Origin: Thermoleophilaceae bacterium
GTDB lineage: Bacteria > Actinomycetota > Thermoleophilia > Solirubrobacterales > Thermoleophilaceae
DNA length: 15,847 nucleotides
Reading direction: 5' to 3'
Assembly: GCA_013812065.1 (NCBI GenBank)
Contig: JACCUC010000235.1
Span: forward strand, 1-15,847
Below are positions 12,504 through 15,847 of this stretch, piece after piece (the stretch's first letter is position 1; each line of letters opens with the position of its first letter). The notes below the pieces were generated by a model that worked only from the letters and a program-made list of their open reading frames with translations, searched no databases and was not told the DNA's origin. The translations under genes and the position numbers were made by a program.

Positions 12504-13487
12504 ATGCGCCAGCGGACCTTCGGCACGACCGGCCTCGAGACCTCGGAGATCGCCTTTGGCACCTGGGCGCTCGGCTCGAACTGGTGGGGAGAGACCGACG
12601 ACCCGGACCGGCTGATCGGCCGCGCGCTCGAGCTCGGCATCACCTTCTTCGACACCGGTGACGCCTACGCCCAGGGGCGCAACGAGGAGCTCGTCGGCCG
12701 CGCGCTCGCGGGCGTCGATCGCGACTCGATCCAGGTCGCGACCAAGTTCGGCTACGTCCTCGACGAGGGCCGGCAGGTCCACTCGGAGGGCGAGCGCCCG
12801 TCGGACTGGTCGCCGGAGCACGTGCGCCGGGCCCTCGACGCGAGCCTGCGCCGCCTCGGGACCGACCACGTCGACCTGCTCCAGCTCCACAACCCGCGCA
12901 TGGAGGCGATCGCCCGCGACGACCTGTTCGCCGAGCTCGAGGCCTTGCGCGACGAGGGCAGGCTGCGTCACTTCGGCGTCGCCCTCGGTCCGGCGATCGG
13001 CTGGCGCGAGGAGGGCGTGCAGGCACTCGAGACCCGCGGGATCGCCGCCCTTCAGACCGTCTACAACCTGCTCGAGCAGGAGCCGGGCTCAGAGCTCCTG
13101 GCCACCGCGCAGAGGACGGGCGCCGGGATCATGGCTCGCGTGCCCACCTCGAGCGGTCTGCTCGAGGACAAGTACACGCTCGACACCACCTTCGGCTCCA
13201 CCGACCATCGCCGCCACCGCCCCCGCTCGTGGCTCGTCGAGGGCCTCCAGAAGATCGACCGCCTGCGCTTCCTCGTGATCGAGGACGAGCGGACGATGAC
13301 CCAGGCCGCGCTCAAGTTCATCCTCGCCCAGCCGGGGATCGCCAACGTCGTCCCCACGGTCACGAGCTTCGCCGAGCTCGAGGAGTTCGCCGCGGCCTCG
13401 GAGGCGCCAGACCTGACCGACGACGAGCTCTCGCGCGTGCAGGAGCTCTACGCGCGCGACTTCGACGTCGAGCCGGCCGCGGCCTAG
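12504..13487 (+). CDS. Aldo/keto reductase
   Basis: 327 residues, normal for the AKR superfamily TIM barrel. The start MRQRTFGTTGLETSEIAFGT is the standard first hairpin and strand. The catalytic tetrad is complete: Asp50 and Tyr55 in FFDTGDAYAQG, Lys81 in VATKFG, and His129 in LLQLHNP. The C-terminal half retains VYNLLEQEP and FILAQPGIANVVPTVTS, the NADPH phosphate-binding region. It most resembles the AKR branch that includes YghZ/YdhF-like and potassium-channel beta-like proteins. Its substrate is an unknown aldehyde or ketone. An open frame extends upstream to 12363, but that part is antisense to the TerC-family gene and is rejected. It is monocistronic and meets the LppX/LprG-like gene tail to tail with a seven-base gap. 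Confidence 0.93.
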   Translation: MRQRTFGTTGLETSEIAFGTWALGSNWWGETDDPDRLIGRALELGITFFDTGDAYAQGRNEELVGRALAGVDRDSIQVATKFGYVLDEGRQVHSEGERPSDWSPEHVRRALDASLRRLGTDHVDLLQLHNPRMEAIARDDLFAELEALRDEGRLRHFGVALGPAIGWREEGVQALETRGIAALQTVYNLLEQEPGSELLATAQRTGAGIMARVPTSSGLLEDKYTLDTTFGSTDHRRHRPRSWLVEGLQKIDRLRFLVIEDERTMTQAALKFILAQPGIANVVPTVTSFAELEEFAAASEAPDLTDDELSRVQELYARDFDVEPAAA

Positions 13488-13494
13488 CCTCGCT

Positions 13495-14475
13495 CTACGG
13501 TCGGGCGCCGCCCGGCGCCGGCAACGCCCCGCCCGGCGCACTCGCCCCCGGGGCGCCGCCCGCTCCGGTCGCCCCTCCGAAGAGCTGCAGGAGCTGTGTG
13601 GTCAGGTCCCGGATCGGCCGCGCCCTCCGAGGCGGGGTGATCGGCTGCGGAGAGCCCACGTTCGAGAACTCGATCGAGAACGAGATCTCGCCGCTCTCGG
13701 CTCCACCGGCCTCCTGGCGGTCCTCCTCGGGGACATCGAGCTCGACCACGGTCGCGAGCCGGCGGACCTTGTTGTCGGCCTTGCCGACGAATACGTCGAA
13801 CTCCGGATCCTGGACGATGCGTTCAAACCGATCGCGCTCCTCGGCGCTGAGCCGGCGCGGCGCCGGGCCGCCGACCTGGCCGCTCGCGCGCCCGCGCAGC
13901 GTGTTGAGATCGTCGAGCATGCGCCCGACGTCGAGCCCGGCCCTGACGTGCGTGGTCGCGGTGCCCGCGACCTGCTCTTCGCCCTCGATCCGGGGATCGT
14001 CGAGCCAGCGGCGCGGGTCGATGCCGAAGTCGGCCAGGCCCCGCTGCCGGCCCGCGGCCGCGGCGATCTGCTGGTTGGCCTGGGCCACGGGCTGCTCCCC
14101 GACCTCGTAGCCCTTCCCCATGAACTCGACGAATGCATTTCGTCCCGTGGAGACGAGTCCTCCAGAGAAGCTCTGCCCCGAGGCCGAGAGGTTGACGGCC
14201 AGGTCGATGCTCGGGATCCGGCGACTCCCTCCGCTGCGGTAGGGGCCGCGGACCTGGAGGCGGATCGGCTGCTCCAGCTGCTGGACACCCTTGACCCGGG
14301 CGCTCGCGTCGAGCGCCACGTCGGCGCTCCCGATCGGCTGGGTGAAGGCGCGGTCGAGCAGGTCGGTGGCCTCCTTCTCGCCGGAGCCGAGCACGACGAT
14401 GGCGAGCACGACGGCCACGGCGAGAGCCGCGACCGCTGCCACGACCAGACCGAGGCGACCCTTGAGCGCGTTCAC
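13495..14475 (-). CDS. Membrane-anchored LppX/LprG-like protein
   Basis: 326 residues. Residues 8-30 (LGLVVAAVAALAVAVVLAIV) form one hydrophobic anchor without a lipobox Cys, so it is probably an uncleaved membrane anchor and not a lipoprotein. The exported body alternates strands with a pattern seen in LolA/LppX-type lipid-binding half-barrels: ATDLLDRAFTQPIGSADVAL, IDLAVNLSASGQSFSGGLVS, then NAFVEFMGKGYEV, TATTHVRAGLDVGRML and VGKADNKVRRLATVVEL. The last 40 residues are Gly/Ala/Pro-rich. By analogy it may carry lipid between membrane and envelope, but sequence resemblance is by pattern and not strict motif. The start is GTG at 14475. It is divergent from the ArsA-like gene, sharing a 108-base promoter region. 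Confidence 0.7.
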   Translation of the reverse strand: MNALKGRLGLVVAAVAALAVAVVLAIVVLGSGEKEATDLLDRAFTQPIGSADVALDASARVKGVQQLEQPIRLQVRGPYRSGGSRRIPSIDLAVNLSASGQSFSGGLVSTGRNAFVEFMGKGYEVGEQPVAQANQQIAAAAGRQRGLADFGIDPRRWLDDPRIEGEEQVAGTATTHVRAGLDVGRMLDDLNTLRGRASGQVGGPAPRRLSAEERDRFERIVQDPEFDVFVGKADNKVRRLATVVELDVPEEDRQEAGGAESGEISFSIEFSNVGSPQPITPPRRARPIRDLTTQLLQLFGGATGAGGAPGASAPGGALPAPGGARP

Positions 14476-14483
14476 GGGCGGTG

Positions 14484-14489
14484 AGGCTA
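14484..14489 (-). promoter_or_regulatory. -10 box for the LppX/LprG-like gene
   Basis: TAGCCT on the minus strand fits TAnnnT and ends eight bases before the GTG start, giving a leader of at most one or two bases. No ribosome site precedes the GTG. Confidence 0.45.
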
Positions 14490-14570
14490 TCCGTCGGGCA
14501 GTCGAAGCTCCCGCTCCTGGCCGGCTCGCTTAACAACGCGCAACGCACACCGGCCTTCCATCCGCGCCGG

Positions 14571-14576
14571 TACGAT
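14571..14576 (+). promoter_or_regulatory. -10 box of a leaderless promoter for the ArsA-like gene
   Basis: TACGAT fits TAnnnT and ends seven bases before the ATG at 14584. It contains the upstream in-frame ATG (14575), which argues that 14584 is the true start. Confidence 0.55.
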
Positions 14577-14583
14577 GGCCGCG

Positions 14584-15807
14584 ATGGCGCCGCGCACGAT
14601 TCTCTACACCGGCAAGGGCGGCGTCGGCAAGACGAGCGTCGCCGCGGCGACGGCGCGACGGTGTGCCGCGGCCGGACTGCGGACGCTCGTCGTCTCGACC
14701 GACCCCGCGCATTCCCTCTCCGACTCGCTCGAGCTCGGTCTCGGGAGCACCCCGACTCGGTGCGGCGACAGCCTGTGGGGCCAGGAGGTGCAGGCCCAGG
14801 AGGAGATGGAGCGCCACTGGAGCGCCGTACAGGACTGGATGGGCGACCTGCTCGCCGAGCGTGGCGTCGACCGCATCTCCGCCGAGGAGCTGACCGTCCC
14901 GCCCGGGATGGACGAGCTGTTCTCCCTGCTCGAGATCAAGCGCCACCACGAGCAGGACGACTTCGAGGCGATCGTCGTCGACTGCGCTCCCACCGGAGAG
15001 ACGCTGCGCCTCCTCTCCTTCCCCGACGTCGCGAGCTGGTGGCTCGAGAAGGTCTTCCCCTGGGAGCGGCGCCTGGTCGCCGCGGCGCGGCCGTTCGCCC
15101 GCGGGCTGCTCGACATCCCGATGCCGAGCGACGCCGTCTTCGACGACGTCCAGCGACTGGTCGAGAGCCTCGTGGGCATGAACGCCATCCTGCGCGACCG
15201 CTCGGCGACATCGGTGCGGCTCGTGATGAACCCCGAGCGGATGGTCGTGAAGGAGTCGATGCGCACCTTCACCTATCTCAACCTCTACGGCTATCTGACC
15301 GACGCGATCGTTGTGAACCGCGTGCTGCCCGAGGAGGCGGCCGAGGGCTACTTCGGACCCTGGCGCGCGGCCCAGCAGGAGCAGATGGAGCTCGTGCGCT
15401 CGGCGTTTGCGCCGGTGCCGGTGCTCGTCGCGCCGCATCTCGAGCGGGAGGTCGCGGGCGCCGACATGCTCGACCGCCTCGCCGGGGAGCTGTTCGGAGG
15501 CGGCGACGCTCGGACGGTGCCCGGCGAGCCCTGGGACGTGCTCCACAGCGAGATCTCGCGCGAGCTCGTCTCCGAGAACGGGACGGCGACCCTGCGCCTG
15601 GCGCTGCCGAACGCCTCGAAGGCCGACATCGACCTGAAGAAGATCGGCCTCGAGGTCGTCGTGCGGGTGGGGCCGCACAAGCGGACGATCATGCTCCCCG
15701 CGACGATGGCGGCCCACCGCCCGCGGGCGGCGAGCTTCGAGGAGGGGACGCTCGAGGTGCGCTTCGAGCGGGACGATGAGCGGGTCGGGGCCGAGCGGGC
15801 CGGCTGA
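14584..15807 (+). CDS. ArsA/GET3-like ATPase with C-terminal HSP20-like domain
   Basis: 407 residues from the ATG at 14584. The deviant Walker A is TGKGGVGKT (9-17) with signature Lys11 and Lys16. Switch I is STDPAHSLSD (38-47) and switch II is DCAPTGETLRLL (133-144). A single ATPase domain spans about 1-305. Residues 335-396 (ATLRLALPNASKADIDLKKI through LEVRFERDD) form the alpha-crystallin/HSP20-like domain found at the end of many bacterial ArsA-type proteins. The only Cys are 27, 60 and 134, so the three-Cys arsenite site and the GET3 zinc CxxC are both absent. No arsB, arsC or arsR is present. A role as a client-handling or membrane-protein-targeting ATPase is more likely than an arsenite pump. 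Actinobacteria often have two such genes in tandem; the next gene lies beyond the window. Confidence 0.92.
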   Translation: MAPRTILYTGKGGVGKTSVAAATARRCAAAGLRTLVVSTDPAHSLSDSLELGLGSTPTRCGDSLWGQEVQAQEEMERHWSAVQDWMGDLLAERGVDRISAEELTVPPGMDELFSLLEIKRHHEQDDFEAIVVDCAPTGETLRLLSFPDVASWWLEKVFPWERRLVAAARPFARGLLDIPMPSDAVFDDVQRLVESLVGMNAILRDRSATSVRLVMNPERMVVKESMRTFTYLNLYGYLTDAIVVNRVLPEEAAEGYFGPWRAAQQEQMELVRSAFAPVPVLVAPHLEREVAGADMLDRLAGELFGGGDARTVPGEPWDVLHSEISRELVSENGTATLRLALPNASKADIDLKKIGLEVVVRVGPHKRTIMLPATMAAHRPRAASFEEGTLEVRFERDDERVGAERAG

Positions 15808-15847
15808 GGGCCACGGCCCTGGCCGTAGTGACGCGGCTCGCCAGAGC

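Noticed and set aside
14530..15717. A 395-codon minus-strand frame
   Set aside because: Antisense to the ArsA-like gene; composed of Arg/Asp/Glu/Leu shadow residues without a domain.
14584..15807. Arsenite resistance pump
   Set aside because: The arsenite-binding Cys are absent and no ars genes are nearby.
15806..15825. Terminator hairpin after the ArsA-like gene
   Set aside because: The GGGCC/GGCCC match leaves a loop of only two bases and there is no T-run; alternative pairings are four bases long.

Overview
The window is very GC-rich, dense, gene-sized DNA with actinobacterial character: strong G/C third positions, GTG starts, TAnnnT -10 boxes sitting directly in front of start codons, and a PHO-box-like repeat. 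My best guess is a deep-branching actinobacterium such as Thermoleophilia/Solirubrobacterales. That is inference from gene families and style; there is no rRNA or marker gene here. I see no IS element, phage gene, CRISPR array or tRNA.

Layout. (1) 1-1408, minus strand: a phasin-like coiled-coil protein, then an atypical extended SDR (epimerase-like), then the first codons of a further gene overlapping the SDR stop. (2) 1441-2199, plus: a purine nucleoside phosphorylase, whose 3' end overlaps the 3' end of a second phasin-like gene (2177-2689, minus). (3) 2690-3142: a 450-base intergenic stretch with a perfect 22-bp palindrome and a good promoter for the next gene. (4) 3143-5653, plus: a large secreted cell-wall protein with a lytic transglycosylase domain, a split M23-like domain whose zinc ligands are all replaced, and an M15-like peptidase domain with its zinc motif intact. 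(5) 5733-6057, plus: a PHO-box-like promoter followed by a small Arg-rich protein of unknown function. (6) 6106-10855, minus: a fatty-acid/acyl-CoA block in the order acyl-CoA dehydrogenase, PadR regulator, 3-hydroxyacyl-CoA dehydrogenase, a 3HCDH_C-crotonase fusion, and a sirtuin. The last three overlap each other and look like one translationally coupled operon. (7) 11022-11351, plus: a small acidic hypothetical protein. (8) 11402-12433, minus: a TerC-family membrane protein, divergent from an aldo/keto reductase (12504-13487, plus). (9) 13495-14475, minus: a membrane-anchored LppX/LprG-like protein, divergent from an ArsA/GET3-like ATPase with a C-terminal HSP20-like domain (14584-15807, plus).

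How the parts may work together. The acyl-CoA block supplies three of the four steps of a beta-oxidation turn; no thiolase is in view. Its dehydrogenase/hydratase has reversed domain order compared with FadB and is split into two overlapping genes. The coupled sirtuin keeps the YxxR residues linked to removal of succinyl/malonyl groups from lysine, so it could undo acylation caused by acyl-CoA pools. An 18-bp site resembling the Bacillus FadR operator lies in front of the acyl-CoA dehydrogenase. The two phasin-like proteins may connect to storage-granule biology, but no PHA synthase is present, so this stays open.

The most notable items are the three-domain wall protein with a split dead M23 domain, the PHO-box-driven small protein, the sirtuin coupled to beta-oxidation, and the run of genes that look leaderless or nearly so.
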